A stretch of DNA of 64,000 nt from Rossellomorea vietnamensis NBRC 101237 (lineage in GTDB: Bacteria; Bacillota; Bacilli; Bacillales; Bacillaceae_B): contig NZ_BCVQ01000017.1 in the NCBI RefSeq assembly GCF_001591825.1, positions 1 to 64,000 on the forward strand, given 5' to 3'. Below the pieces are notes generated by a model. The model did no database searches and had not been told where the DNA came from. It was given only the letters and a program-made list of their open reading frames with translations. Both the position numbers and the translations under genes were made by a program. Within the stretch, counting starts at the first letter, position 1; each line of letters begins with the position of its first letter. This document shows, piece after piece, positions 15,867 through 24,733 of the stretch.

Positions 15867-16895
15867 ATGAAAAAAGAGATTGAACAAAAAGAATGTGCCC
15901 GTTGGAAGGGTTTCGTTGAAACGTTGCAAGATGAAAGTGAGTGGCAGCCGAATTTTCCAAGGAAAGAGATTTGGACGAACCATACTAGTAGATTGTGGCA
16001 CTATGCCCCTGAGAGTAAAAATGGGCATATTCCTGTATTTTTACTATATTCACATATTAACAAGTCATCCATCCTTGATTTGACGAAGGAACATAGTCTG
16101 ATAGGGACATTTCTTCAAGAAGGATACGATGTTTATCTTCTGGAATTTGGTGAACCTGTAGTGGAAGAGAAGGGTACAGGAGTGGCGGAATATCTGGCTC
16201 ACTATGTGGACCCGTGCATAAAGAAGGCCCTTCAACATAGTGGGAAAGACGAGCTGTCCCTTTCCGGATTTTGCCTAGGTGGGACGCTGGCTGTCATTTA
16301 TGCCGCTTTAAACCCCTGCCTGATCAGAAATCTGCTTCTTTTTGTCACGCCGATTGACTTTGGTCAGGTCCCCGCTTATCACAATTGGGTGCAGGCTTTG
16401 AAGAAAGACGAAATCGATCTCCCGGGTATCATGGGAAGAATCGATCTCATACCGGCCCCCATGATCCGTTATGGGATGAGGGCTTTAACTTCCCCCATTT
16501 ACTTTTCTCCCTATTTGTCGCTGTTAAATAAAGCTTACGATCCCGACTATGCCTATTATTGGCTCCGGTTCAATCAATGGACAAATGATCATATTTCCCT
16601 GACCGGAGCCATGGGTCGAGACATTATCACTTATTTTGTAAAAGAGAATGTGCTAATGGCAGGGGAATTTGAACTCGCCGGCGTAGAAGTGGATTTAAAA
16701 AAAATCGATTCGAATCTTTATCTGATATCTTCCCAATACGATCACCTGGTTCCTCCCTCAATCAGCACGCCTCTCTTGGACCTGGTGTCTAGCACGAATA
16801 AGGTAGCAGCAGAGGTAAAGGGAGGCCACGCAAGTCTGATTAAATACGGGATATCAAACGAATTGAAAGAGTGGCTGAATCAATACTCACAATAA
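15867..16895 (+). CDS. PHA-synthase-like alpha/beta hydrolase with Cys nucleophile (PhaC class III/IV-like)
   Basis: The 342-residue protein carries the lipase-like box GFCLGG with Cys136 in place of the usual Ser, the hallmark of polyhydroxyalkanoate synthases. Asp292 in QYDHLVPP and His321 in GGHASL complete the expected Cys-Asp-His triad. The length is slightly below the class III/IV PhaC average of about 355-361. Class III/IV synthases need a second subunit (PhaE or PhaR), and no recognisable PhaE/PhaR is adjacent, only the 61-residue protein. ATG 15867 is weakly preceded by GGAAGTGAATAC. Alternative: a hydrolase or thiolase-like acyltransferase that shares the PhaC fold. Confidence 0.8.
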   Translation: MKKEIEQKECARWKGFVETLQDESEWQPNFPRKEIWTNHTSRLWHYAPESKNGHIPVFLLYSHINKSSILDLTKEHSLIGTFLQEGYDVYLLEFGEPVVEEKGTGVAEYLAHYVDPCIKKALQHSGKDELSLSGFCLGGTLAVIYAALNPCLIRNLLLFVTPIDFGQVPAYHNWVQALKKDEIDLPGIMGRIDLIPAPMIRYGMRALTSPIYFSPYLSLLNKAYDPDYAYYWLRFNQWTNDHISLTGAMGRDIITYFVKENVLMAGEFELAGVEVDLKKIDSNLYLISSQYDHLVPPSISTPLLDLVSSTNKVAAEVKGGHASLIKYGISNELKEWLNQYSQ

Positions 16896-16908
16896 AAGGA
16901 GGGGAAAC

Positions 16909-17001
16909 ATGATGCTGGAGTGGGAAATCGACACCCCTTTTGATTATATGGGTTTTGCCTTTTTCGTTTTTAAAGAGTGTATCAAATCTTATTTTCAATA
17001 A
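16909..17001 (+). CDS. Possible 30-residue small protein after the PhaC-like gene
   Basis: ATG 16909 follows AAAAGGAGGGGAAAC, one of the strongest ribosome sites in the window and nearly identical to that of the 61-residue protein. It opens 13 nt after the PhaC-like stop. The reading frame has 30 codons, acidic at the start and aromatic/hydrophobic later (GFAFFVFKEC). The main support is the ribosome site and operon position. It could also be the remnant of a longer gene. Confidence 0.45.
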   Translation: MMLEWEIDTPFDYMGFAFFVFKECIKSYFQ

Positions 17002-17008
17002 GGAATAG

Positions 17009-17043
17009 GGGCGGCTGGGGTGAATCTCAACCGTCTCTTTTTC
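17009..17043 (+). terminator. Probable terminator of the PhaC-like operon
   Basis: GGCGGCTGGG pairs imperfectly (one mismatch, G-U pairs) with the stretch ending ACCGTCT, followed by CTTTTTC. The remaining bases to 17222 show no further feature I can support. Confidence 0.55.
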
Positions 17044-17222
17044 TTCAAATGGAGATATCATTCCCATCCAATCGACATCATTTCCCGGGAAAATATGAAG
17101 AATGCTGTCGGAAATGAAATCGAATCGTAAAACGATTGAATAAAATTGCAATAGGTTTTAACAGCTTCTTTTGATAAAATAGTAGATAATGCAAATTTTC
17201 TTGCAAAAGGTGGTGACGGATA

Positions 17223-18419
17223 TTGATTGAGCTTTGGTTACTGGAGATTTTAAAGGGATTCGGGAAACTATTTCTGCATCCTGTACTATATCTGTCCGTG
17301 TTTTTCGCAATCATGGCGGGCTATTATCGTGTGAAGAGGGAACGGAGAGATTTCAATACGAGATTGCTGGACGGATACCATGATATGCGAGTGTTATTTT
17401 CATACGGAATCGTCCTAGGACTGCTGTTTTCTATTGTGACAGTCGGAGCGGGAGTGGTCATTCCTTTCGCCGGTCTCATCGTCATCGGAGCCGTGTCGAT
17501 CCTGTTTGCGTTGACGGGTCGTTTTCAACTCATGTCGGCGACCATGACAGTAGGATTTTCCTACTTCATCTTAGTCGCGGTGGATTATTTTCAGTGGGAC
17601 ATCCCTTACGTGGATACATATGTGGAAAGCCTGAATCTGGGTCTGCTCAGTTCCATCGTCGTCCTTCTCGGTATATTGACGATGATCGAAGGCATCCTGA
17701 TTGTATTGAATGGCTGGAAGCACACATCACCCCGCCTGCTTAAAAGTGCACGTGGCTTGAAGGTGGGGGCCCATCTCGGAAAGAAATTATGGCTCGTCCC
17801 TATGTTTGTACTGGTACCCACGGGGTCATTGACTCTTCCATTTGAATGGTGGCCGGTGTTTACCCTGGGCACTGAAACGTATTCATTACTGTGTATACCG
17901 TTTCTCCTCGGGTTTCAGCAGCTGGTGAAAAGCACGCTGCCTGAAGTCGCGATCAAGCATACGGGATCCCGCGTATTCTGGCTTGGTGCATTCGTATTGA
18001 CCTTGGCTGTAACAGGATTCTGGGCCCCGCTGTTTTCGGTCGGTGCAGCAGCTGTAGCCATCCTTGGCCGGGCCTGGATCGCGTACCGTACCCGCAGTGC
18101 GGATGATTCAAAACCTTATTTCTTCAAGCGCCAGCCAAATGGCGTCATGATCCTCGGTATCCTTCCAGGGTCACCTGCGAGGAAACTGACCCTTCAAGTG
18201 GGGGAAATCGTCCTGAAGGTGAACGGTGTCGAAGTGAATACGGAACGGGCGTTTTATGAAGCGCTGCAAAAAAACGGAGCCTATTGTAAGCTGGAGGTGC
18301 TGGGGACGAATGGTGAAAACCGTTTTACCCAGGGAGCCCTGTATGAAGGGGATCATCATGAACTGGGGATCATTTTTGCCGATGAAGCTTCAGGGTGGGA
18401 GCATCATCAGGTTTCGTGA
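17223..18419 (+). CDS. minJ: Cell-division topological factor MinJ
   Basis: The 398-residue membrane protein has about eight hydrophobic segments over residues 1-300 and a C-terminal PDZ domain (about 305-385; GVMILGILPGSPARKL is its first part). This layout and length match B. subtilis MinJ (YvjD), which links DivIVA at poles and septa to MinCD. Position after ctpB supports it. The start is TTG 17223 behind AAAGGTGGTGACGGATA. A strong terminator follows. Confidence 0.9.
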   Translation: MIELWLLEILKGFGKLFLHPVLYLSVFFAIMAGYYRVKRERRDFNTRLLDGYHDMRVLFSYGIVLGLLFSIVTVGAGVVIPFAGLIVIGAVSILFALTGRFQLMSATMTVGFSYFILVAVDYFQWDIPYVDTYVESLNLGLLSSIVVLLGILTMIEGILIVLNGWKHTSPRLLKSARGLKVGAHLGKKLWLVPMFVLVPTGSLTLPFEWWPVFTLGTETYSLLCIPFLLGFQQLVKSTLPEVAIKHTGSRVFWLGAFVLTLAVTGFWAPLFSVGAAAVAILGRAWIAYRTRSADDSKPYFFKRQPNGVMILGILPGSPARKLTLQVGEIVLKVNGVEVNTERAFYEALQKNGAYCKLEVLGTNGENRFTQGALYEGDHHELGIIFADEASGWEHHQVS

Positions 18420-18452
18420 CAACTCCGATATATAAATAAATATATTATAGTC

Positions 18453-18495
18453 AGAAGGACCTCTTTTAGCTGGAGGTCCTTCTATTTATTTTTCT
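18453..18495 (+). terminator. Intrinsic terminator of minJ
   Basis: AGAAGGACCTC and GAGGTCCTTCT are a perfect 11-bp inverted repeat followed by a T-rich tract (ATTTATTTTTC). Confidence 0.85.
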
Positions 18496-18637
18496 GGGCA
18501 TCAGAACCAATGACCTATGAATAAAGTCCTTTGATATCTTTGGAAAATTCTGATACTCCCTTTTCTCTAAACTTGTTTATCGGTATAATGAATTTACTTT
18601 GTAAAAAGATGATCTGTTAAATGAATGAGGTGCTGGG

Positions 18638-19087
18638 ATGAAAATTGATGACGTTGATCGGAAAATATTACAGTTGTTAACGGAAAATGGGCGACTTTCT
18701 TACGCTGATATTGGGAAAGAGTTGAATCTTTCGCGTGTATCAGTCAGGGAGAGAGTGCATCAGTTAATGGAGAATGGAGTAATTGAGCGTTTTAGTGTAG
18801 TAATCAATTCTGAAAAAGTGGGAAAGCAGGTTTCAGCTTTTTTTGAAGTGGATTGTGAACCCGCTTTTTTAGTGGAGGTGGCGCAAACCTTGGCTGATAA
18901 TCCAAGTGTAGCAAGTTGCTATCAAATGACGGGTCCAAGCACTTTACATATGCACGTACTTGTCGAAGATTTTACTGCGTTAGAGAAATTTGTGAATAAT
19001 GAACTGTATTCTCTGGAGGGCATTTCCAGAGTAGAAAGTCACATTCTACTAAGAAGATTCAAAAGCAGGAGTGGACTTAAATTATAG
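18638..19087 (+). CDS. ywrC: Lrp/AsnC-family transcriptional regulator (YwrC-like)
   Basis: The 149-residue protein has an N-terminal winged helix-turn-helix (about residues 3-60, NGRLSYADIGKELNLSR) and a C-terminal RAM/AsnC effector domain (about 65-145). ATG 18638 follows AATGAGGTGCTGG. In B. subtilis, ywrC encodes an Lrp-type protein beside ywrA, ywrB (chromate transporter halves) and ywrD (gamma-glutamyltransferase). Homologues of all three lie downstream here, which supports the name and suggests it controls the cluster, with an amino acid or peptide-derived effector. Confidence 0.85.
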   Translation: MKIDDVDRKILQLLTENGRLSYADIGKELNLSRVSVRERVHQLMENGVIERFSVVINSEKVGKQVSAFFEVDCEPAFLVEVAQTLADNPSVASCYQMTGPSTLHMHVLVEDFTALEKFVNNELYSLEGISRVESHILLRRFKSRSGLKL

Positions 19088-19092
19088 GAAAA

Positions 19093-19128
19093 AGGGCTTA
19101 ACCATCGATTTGGTAAGCTCTTTTTTTT
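19093..19128 (+). terminator. Intrinsic terminator of the Lrp-type gene
   Basis: GGGCTTAACC and GGTAAGCTC pair with one bulged base and are followed by nine T. Confidence 0.8.
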
Positions 19129-19186
19129 TATGATTTTATACTTAAAAGAAAATATTCAAAATAAATAAATTTTTTAGAAAAATGTG

Positions 19187-19215
19187 TAGATTTTCCTTTC
19201 GGCATCCGATATAAT
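19187..19215 (+). promoter_or_regulatory. Candidate promoter of the ABC transporter/GGT operon
   Basis: TAGATT (19187-19192), 17 nt, TATAAT (19210-19215). The -35 is poor, as in activator-dependent promoters. Transcription would start near 19222, just before a long palindrome. Confidence 0.5.
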
Positions 19216-19236
19216 CGTCAATAACATAAAAGCAAC

Positions 19237-19278
19237 TACGTTTGTTAGGTTTATTTTTATTTTAACCTAACAAACGTA
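19237..19278. promoter_or_regulatory. 15-bp perfect palindrome, candidate operator or leader hairpin
   Basis: TACGTTTGTTAGGTT (19237-19251) is exactly complementary to 19264-19278 across a 12-nt AT-only loop. It begins about 16 nt after the predicted transcription start of the ABC operon. It could be a binding site for the adjacent Lrp-type regulator or an RNA stem-loop. It lacks a T tract, so it is not an ordinary terminator. Confidence 0.7.
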
Positions 19279-19327
19279 AGTGTTTAAAAGTGTATTGAAA
19301 ACAATTAGGAAAGGGAGGTTGGATATT

Positions 19328-20269
19328 TTGGTAGCACTTATCACACGAAGATTTTTTGAACTATTACTTCTCCTCATCGGTATTTCTTTCCTCGTATTTG
19401 GAAGTATGCATATTGCCCCTGGAGATCCGGCATCCATTATTGGAGGTCCCACTGCTACAGACTCTGATATTGCCGCCATCCGAGATAATCTTGGTTTGAA
19501 TGACCCTTTTTTGGTTCAATACTGGGATTACCTGAAAGGGGTCCTTCAAGGTGACTTTGGTTATTCTTATCAAACGAAACAGTCTGTATCCGAAGCGATT
19601 GCGGTCAGGTTTCCTAATACGTTGAATCTAGCCATTGCGAGTATGATTGTCGCAGTAGTGATTGGACTCATCGCCGGTATTATTTCAGCATTAAAACAAA
19701 ATTCCTGGTTGGATGTTTCGAGTACGGTCGTAGCTTTAGCGGGTATTTCCATACCGAATTTCTGGCTCGGTACCATCCTTATACTCGTATTTGCAGTGAA
19801 TTTGCAAGTCTTACCCGTAGGAGGGCTTGATTATCCTTTTTGGACGATTGAAGGTATGAAGCAGTTGATTCTTCCTGCCATAACATTGGGCACGGGCTCC
19901 GCCGCAATGATTGCCAGGATGAGCCGTTCATCCATGCTTGAAGTCATTCGGGCAGACTACATCCGTACAGCCAGGGCAAAAGGATTGAAAGAGAAAACAA
20001 TCATTTGGATCCATGCCCTGAAGAATTCGCTTATTCCTGTCATTACTGTCATTGGATTGAATTTTGGTTTTCTCCTTGGCGGAACGATTATTACAGAGCA
20101 GGTCTTCGCCATCAATGGTGTGGGAAGATTAATGATTGATGCGATAGCCGCAAGGGATTTCCCGATGGTTCAAGGTTCCGTTCTATTAGTGGCCACGCTC
20201 TTTGTGCTTGTGAATTTATTAGTTGATATTATTTATGTCTTTATCGATCCACGAATTAGCTACGATTAA
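19328..20269 (+). CDS. Dipeptide/oligopeptide ABC transporter permease (DppB type)
   Basis: The 313-residue inner-membrane permease has six predicted membrane segments. The conserved EAA loop (ADYIRTARAKGLKEK) is near residues 215-230. The N-terminal signature FLVFGSMHIAPGDPA is typical of the OppB/DppB/NikB group. TTG 19328 is 9 nt after AAAGGGAGG. A GTG at 19280 in the same frame touches the palindrome and has no ribosome site, so it was rejected. It opens an eight-gene operon: two permeases, a binding protein, two ATPases, a gamma-glutamyltransferase and two chromate-transporter halves. Confidence 0.92.
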   Translation: MVALITRRFFELLLLLIGISFLVFGSMHIAPGDPASIIGGPTATDSDIAAIRDNLGLNDPFLVQYWDYLKGVLQGDFGYSYQTKQSVSEAIAVRFPNTLNLAIASMIVAVVIGLIAGIISALKQNSWLDVSSTVVALAGISIPNFWLGTILILVFAVNLQVLPVGGLDYPFWTIEGMKQLILPAITLGTGSAAMIARMSRSSMLEVIRADYIRTARAKGLKEKTIIWIHALKNSLIPVITVIGLNFGFLLGGTIITEQVFAINGVGRLMIDAIAARDFPMVQGSVLLVATLFVLVNLLVDIIYVFIDPRISYD

Positions 20270-20292
20270 TAGAAGGGAGGAATGAGAGGGAA

Positions 20293-21198
20293 ATGGCTGC
20301 TGAAGTAGTGACAACTAACTCTGTGAAAAATTCTGTTCCATTGAAGAAAAAGGAAAAATACCTGGTCACAACCGGAAAGCGTTTGCTTAGAAATAAATTG
20401 GCTGTAATGGGATTGATCATTATCACTCTACAAATATTCCTGGCTCTGGCAGCACCACTTATTACGATCCACGGACCGCTTAAACAGGATCTGGCGGCAA
20501 GTGAGTTGCCGTTATTCTCAGAAGGACACTGGTTGGGAACGGATAACTACGGCCGTGATATGTGGAGCAGGATCGTGTATGGAGCGAGAATCTCCCTTGT
20601 CGTAGGGATCACCGCTGTAAGTCTTGGTCTGCTTGGAGGGGTAACCCTTGGTCTTCTCTCGGGTTATTACCGTAGGCTGGATGGGTTCATCATGAGGATT
20701 GTGGATCTACTCTTTGCTTTTCCTGGTATCCTCCTAGCTATGCTGATCATCGCCGTTCTTGGAACGAGTCTGGTGAATGTGGCGATTGCGATCAGTATTT
20801 GGTCGATACCGACATGTGCCCGTATCGTAAGGGGATCAGTATTATCGGTGAAGAAACAAGAGTATATTCTAGCGATGAAATCACTCGGGGCGAGCGATCT
20901 CCGCATCATGGTGAAGCATATTCTGCCTAACTGTATGGCTCCCATCATTGTTTTCGCGACCATGAGAATGGCAACGGCCATCTTATCAACGGCTGCCCTC
21001 AGCTATCTGGGATTAGGGGCACAGCCGCCGACACCCGAATGGGGAGCAATGATTGCCCAAGGACAGAATTTCATGTGGACGTCACCACATATGACGATTG
21101 TACCGGGAATTGCCATCATGCTGATCGTATTCGCATTTAATGTGGTCGGAGACGGTTTAAGAGATGCACTTGATCCAAACATGAATTTAAATCAATAA
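20293..21198 (+). CDS. Dipeptide/oligopeptide ABC transporter permease (DppC type)
   Basis: The 301-residue permease has an N-terminal cytoplasmic stretch, then the OppC_N segment (RNKLAVMGLIIITLQIF) and six membrane spans. GTDNYGRDMWSRIVYGAR lies near residue 78 and the EAA loop (EYILAMKSLGASDLRI) near 195. ATG 20293 follows GAGGAATGAGAGGGAA. It pairs with the upstream permease to form the translocation channel. Confidence 0.93.
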   Translation: MAAEVVTTNSVKNSVPLKKKEKYLVTTGKRLLRNKLAVMGLIIITLQIFLALAAPLITIHGPLKQDLAASELPLFSEGHWLGTDNYGRDMWSRIVYGARISLVVGITAVSLGLLGGVTLGLLSGYYRRLDGFIMRIVDLLFAFPGILLAMLIIAVLGTSLVNVAIAISIWSIPTCARIVRGSVLSVKKQEYILAMKSLGASDLRIMVKHILPNCMAPIIVFATMRMATAILSTAALSYLGLGAQPPTPEWGAMIAQGQNFMWTSPHMTIVPGIAIMLIVFAFNVVGDGLRDALDPNMNLNQ

Positions 21199-21217
21199 AA
21201 ATAGAGGGGGAAATAAA

Positions 21218-22750
21218 ATGAAGAAGTGGCTTATTGCATTGGTAGGATTATTAGTTGTTTTTACGACGGCATGTTCAAGCAGTTCAAGTGGAAGTGGTGA
21301 CAAAAATAGCGGAGAAGTCTCTCAAGAGTTGACCTATGCAACAACCTCTGATGTTGTGGGGCTTTCGCCAATATTAACAAACGACTCAGTTTCCTCCAAC
21401 GTCATTGAACAAGTCTATGAAACTCTCTTTACAAGGAATCCAGAGACAATGGAAATGGAGCCGCTGCTGGCTGAATCATATGATACACCAGACGATAAAA
21501 CATGGGTGATTAAACTAAAAGAAAATATTAAATTCCATGATGGAACAGACTTTAATGCAGAAGCAGTTAAGTATACATTCGATAAATTTATGGATCCTGA
21601 AACAGCTGCACCCCGTGCGTCACTATTGGAGCCTATTGAGTCAGTGAATGTTGTGGATGACTATACGGTTGAAATTAAAACCAAATACCCATATGGCCCA
21701 TTATTGGCAGCATTGTCACATACAAATTCATCGATCGTCAGTCCGTCTGCAGATAAATCTCAAGACTTAATGAAGGAACCTGTCGGAACCGGCCCCTTTA
21801 AATTCGTAAGTTGGACACCGGGAGATCAGGTTGTCATCGAGAAAAATGAGGATTATTGGCAGGATGCACCAAAGCTTAAGAAAGTCGTTTTCAAAGTGGT
21901 ACCTGAAGTGACGACGGCAATTTCTATGCTCCAAACAGGGAAGGTTCAATTTATCGATGCCATTCCTACAGAGCAATTGCAACGTGTTGAGTCTTTAAAG
22001 AATGTAGAGGTCTCGAAGCAGGAAGGGACACCTGTTTACTATATGGGATTCAATATGGAAAAAGAGCCGATGAACAATCCCGAGTTTCGCCAAGCGGTTG
22101 CCTATGCACTCGATCGTGAAGCATACGTGAAAAAGTTGAATGGACTTGGCATTGAAGGGAACAGTGTAATCGGTCCAAAGGTCTTCGGATATGATGAGTC
22201 AGCAAACGAAGCAGGGTATCAACATGATTTGGAAAAAGCGAAGGAGCTTGTAAAGAAGAATAACTTTGCAGATAAAGAGCTTACGATATTAGTAGCAAAT
22301 CGAGATAGTTATATGCTGATGGCAGAGATTGCTCAATCTCAGCTCCAGGAGGCTGGTTTAAACGTATCCATTGAGACGATGGAATGGGGCACGTTCTTAG
22401 ATACCGCCCGTGATGGTAAATATGATATGACGTTCCTTGGCTGGTCTAATACAACGTCAGATGGAAGTGAGCTATTGTATCCAAACTTTCATTCAGATAA
22501 CGTAGGTTCCTCCAATCGGGTCCGTTACAGTAACCCTGAATTCGATAAACTCGTAAATGAATCGAGAGAAAATGTTGATCAAGATGTACGTGCTGAGAAA
22601 CTCGACGAAGCAAATAAATTAATTGTCAAGGATGCACCGGTCATCGTCATGAACCATGGAGTGGTAACGGCAGCAACGGATCAATCTGTAAAAGGTCTTA
22701 CATTGGATCCGACTGGCCAATGGTCGTTATACAACGTTTACAGAGAGTAG
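21218..22750 (+). CDS. Peptide ABC transporter substrate-binding lipoprotein (SBP family 5)
   Basis: The 510-residue extracellular lipoprotein has a lipobox ending in TTAC (Cys19 or so) followed by a Ser/Gly linker. The solute-binding family 5 fold spans the remainder, with WVIKLKENIKFHDGTDFNAE near residues 91-110 as the family signature. ATG 21218 follows AGAGGGGGAAATAA. Substrates of this family are di- and oligopeptides, nickel or glutathione. The gamma-glutamyltransferase in the same operon makes gamma-glutamyl peptides a reasonable guess. Confidence 0.93.
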   Translation: MKKWLIALVGLLVVFTTACSSSSSGSGDKNSGEVSQELTYATTSDVVGLSPILTNDSVSSNVIEQVYETLFTRNPETMEMEPLLAESYDTPDDKTWVIKLKENIKFHDGTDFNAEAVKYTFDKFMDPETAAPRASLLEPIESVNVVDDYTVEIKTKYPYGPLLAALSHTNSSIVSPSADKSQDLMKEPVGTGPFKFVSWTPGDQVVIEKNEDYWQDAPKLKKVVFKVVPEVTTAISMLQTGKVQFIDAIPTEQLQRVESLKNVEVSKQEGTPVYYMGFNMEKEPMNNPEFRQAVAYALDREAYVKKLNGLGIEGNSVIGPKVFGYDESANEAGYQHDLEKAKELVKKNNFADKELTILVANRDSYMLMAEIAQSQLQEAGLNVSIETMEWGTFLDTARDGKYDMTFLGWSNTTSDGSELLYPNFHSDNVGSSNRVRYSNPEFDKLVNESRENVDQDVRAEKLDEANKLIVKDAPVIVMNHGVVTAATDQSVKGLTLDPTGQWSLYNVYRE

Positions 22751-22758
22751 GGGTAAAG

Positions 22759-23766
22759 ATGAAAAAAGATCTATTATCTGTAAAGAACCTAGTCACAGCA
22801 TTTCGGACAGCAGAAGGTGAAGTGTCTGCTGTTCGGGGGGTATCGTTTTCGATTAAAAAAGGGGAGACCCTATGTGTCGTAGGGGAGTCTGGATGTGGAA
22901 AGAGCATTACCTCCCTTTCCGTCATGGGTCTTCTGCCAAGCAATGGTTTCATCAAGGACGGGAGCATTGAATTTAAGGATCGACAATTAAACAGGTTGTC
23001 TCAAGAGGAATTAAGAAAAGTGCGGGGAAAAGATATATCAATGATTTTTCAGGAACCGATGACGGCGTTGAATCCTGTTTTGACCATCGGTTACCAATTG
23101 AGGGAGCCGCTCATTTTACATCATAAGCTAAATAAATCAAAGGCTCATATACAGGGCATTGAATTGTTGAAACAAGTAGGAATCCCTTATCCTGAAAAAA
23201 GAATGAAACAATATCCCCATGAGCTAAGCGGGGGTATGAGGCAGAGAGTCATGATTGCCATATCACTCGCTTGCCACCCTCAGTTACTTATTGCGGATGA
23301 ACCCACCACTGCGCTGGACGTTACCATTCAAGCTCAGATCCTGGATTTGATACAGGACTTGAAAGATAAGCTTGGCATGGGCGTCATGATGATTACCCAT
23401 GATATGGGGGTAGTGGCAGAGGTTGCAGATCGGGTGATGGTCATGTATGCGGGGGAAAAAGTAGAGGAGGGATCAGTAGAGTCCATCTTTGAAAATCCGC
23501 AGCACCCCTATACAAAAGGATTATTGAATTCTGTACCCAATTTGGATGAACCCGACTTTGAACTTGAGGCGATCCCTGGTTCACTACCTAATATAAATGA
23601 AGAAATCAATGGATGTCGCTTTCATCCAAGATGTCCTTATGCGATGGAAAAGTGTGCCGTCCAAATTCCGAAAGATGTTGAATTGCCCGGAGACCATAGA
23701 GTGAAATGCTGGCTACAGGAGGTAGACGAAGGTGCCGACAACCGTCAAAAAATCGTCCATACTTAA
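22759..23766 (+). CDS. Dipeptide/oligopeptide ABC transporter ATP-binding protein (DppD type)
   Basis: A 335-residue ATPase. Walker A GESGCGKS is near residue 40, the signature ELSGGMRQR near 158, and Walker B LLIADEPTTALD shortly after. The oligopeptide-transporter C-terminal domain contains the Cys-rich GCRFHPRCPYAMEKC. ATG 22759 follows AGGGGTAAAG and starts 8 nt after the binding-protein stop. It overlaps the next ATPase by 35 nt. Confidence 0.94.
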   Translation: MKKDLLSVKNLVTAFRTAEGEVSAVRGVSFSIKKGETLCVVGESGCGKSITSLSVMGLLPSNGFIKDGSIEFKDRQLNRLSQEELRKVRGKDISMIFQEPMTALNPVLTIGYQLREPLILHHKLNKSKAHIQGIELLKQVGIPYPEKRMKQYPHELSGGMRQRVMIAISLACHPQLLIADEPTTALDVTIQAQILDLIQDLKDKLGMGVMMITHDMGVVAEVADRVMVMYAGEKVEEGSVESIFENPQHPYTKGLLNSVPNLDEPDFELEAIPGSLPNINEEINGCRFHPRCPYAMEKCAVQIPKDVELPGDHRVKCWLQEVDEGADNRQKIVHT

Positions 23767-24733
23767 ATTAGAAAGTGTAAAAAAATATTATCCCATCAAA
23801 GGTGGATTACTCAAACGAGTTCAAGGCCATGTCAAAGCAGTAGAAGATGTCAGTTTAGAAATGTTTGAGGGTGAGAGTTTAGGTGTAGTCGGGGAATCAG
23901 GCTGTGGAAAATCTACATTAGGCCGCACTGTCCTGGGATTGGAGCCTGTGACGGAAGGGAAGGTGATCTTTCGCGAACAGGAGCTTCAGCATTTATCTGA
24001 ACGTAATCGGCTGCCCTTCAAGAGGCAAATGCAAATGATTTTTCAGGACCCATATGCTTCCCTCAATCCAAGGCAGCGTATAGGGGATGCTCTTGAAGAA
24101 GTGTTTATCATGCATACGAAATTGTCCAGCAAGAGTCGTAAAGAAAAGGTAACCGAGTTGCTTAAAGAGGTAGGGTTGAAAGAAGAGCATTATGATCGTT
24201 ATCCCCATGAATTCAGTGGGGGACAGCGTCAAAGGATAGGAATTGCCCGTGCCATAGCATTGAATCCTTCTGTTGTTATTTGTGATGAAGCCGTTTCTGC
24301 CCTGGATGTATCCGTACAGGCGCAAGTTCTGAAGCTATTAAAGACTCTTCAGTCCAAATACGGGCTGACCTATTTATTCATTTCTCATGATCTCGGGGTG
24401 GTACGTTATTTCTGTGATCGGGTAATGGTCATGTACTTAGGGAACACTGCTGAACTGGCGACTGCCAAACAGCTTTATGAAAACCCATTGCATCCTTATA
24501 CGAAAGCACTCTTATCATCCATCCCCCGACCCTCAATCGAGAGGAACAGGAAGAGGATAAGGTTGGAAGGGGAAATACCGAATCCTGCAAATCCTCCTTC
24601 TGGATGCGCATTCCATACACGTTGTCCGATTGCTTCGGAGATATGTAAGCAAGAGAAGCCCGTTTGGCGTGATATGGGAGATCAACATTATGTAGCATGT
24701 CATCATGTCGAAAAAGGAAGGGAAGTTCTATGA
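23732..24733 (+). CDS. Oligopeptide ABC transporter ATP-binding protein (DppF/OppF type)
   Basis: A 333-residue ATPase with Walker [10 protein letters not shown] near residue 56, the signature [15 protein letters not shown] and Walker [13 protein letters not shown]. The C-terminal [15 protein letters not shown] completes it. It starts at GTG 23732 inside the preceding gene behind AGGAGGTAGACGAAG. Its stop overlaps the next start (ATGA). With the DppD-type ATPase it forms the nucleotide-binding pair of the importer. Confidence 0.93.
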   Translation: MPTTVKKSSILKLESVKKYYPIKGGLLKRVQGHVKAVEDVSLEMFEGESLGVVGESGCGKSTLGRTVLGLEPVTEGKVIFREQELQHLSERNRLPFKRQMQMIFQDPYASLNPRQRIGDALEEVFIMHTKLSSKSRKEKVTELLKEVGLKEEHYDRYPHEFSGGQRQRIGIARAIALNPSVVICDEAVSALDVSVQAQVLKLLKTLQSKYGLTYLFISHDLGVVRYFCDRVMVMYLGNTAELATAKQLYENPLHPYTKALLSSIPRPSIERNRKRIRLEGEIPNPANPPSGCAFHTRCPIASEICKQEKPVWRDMGDQHYVACHHVEKGREVL

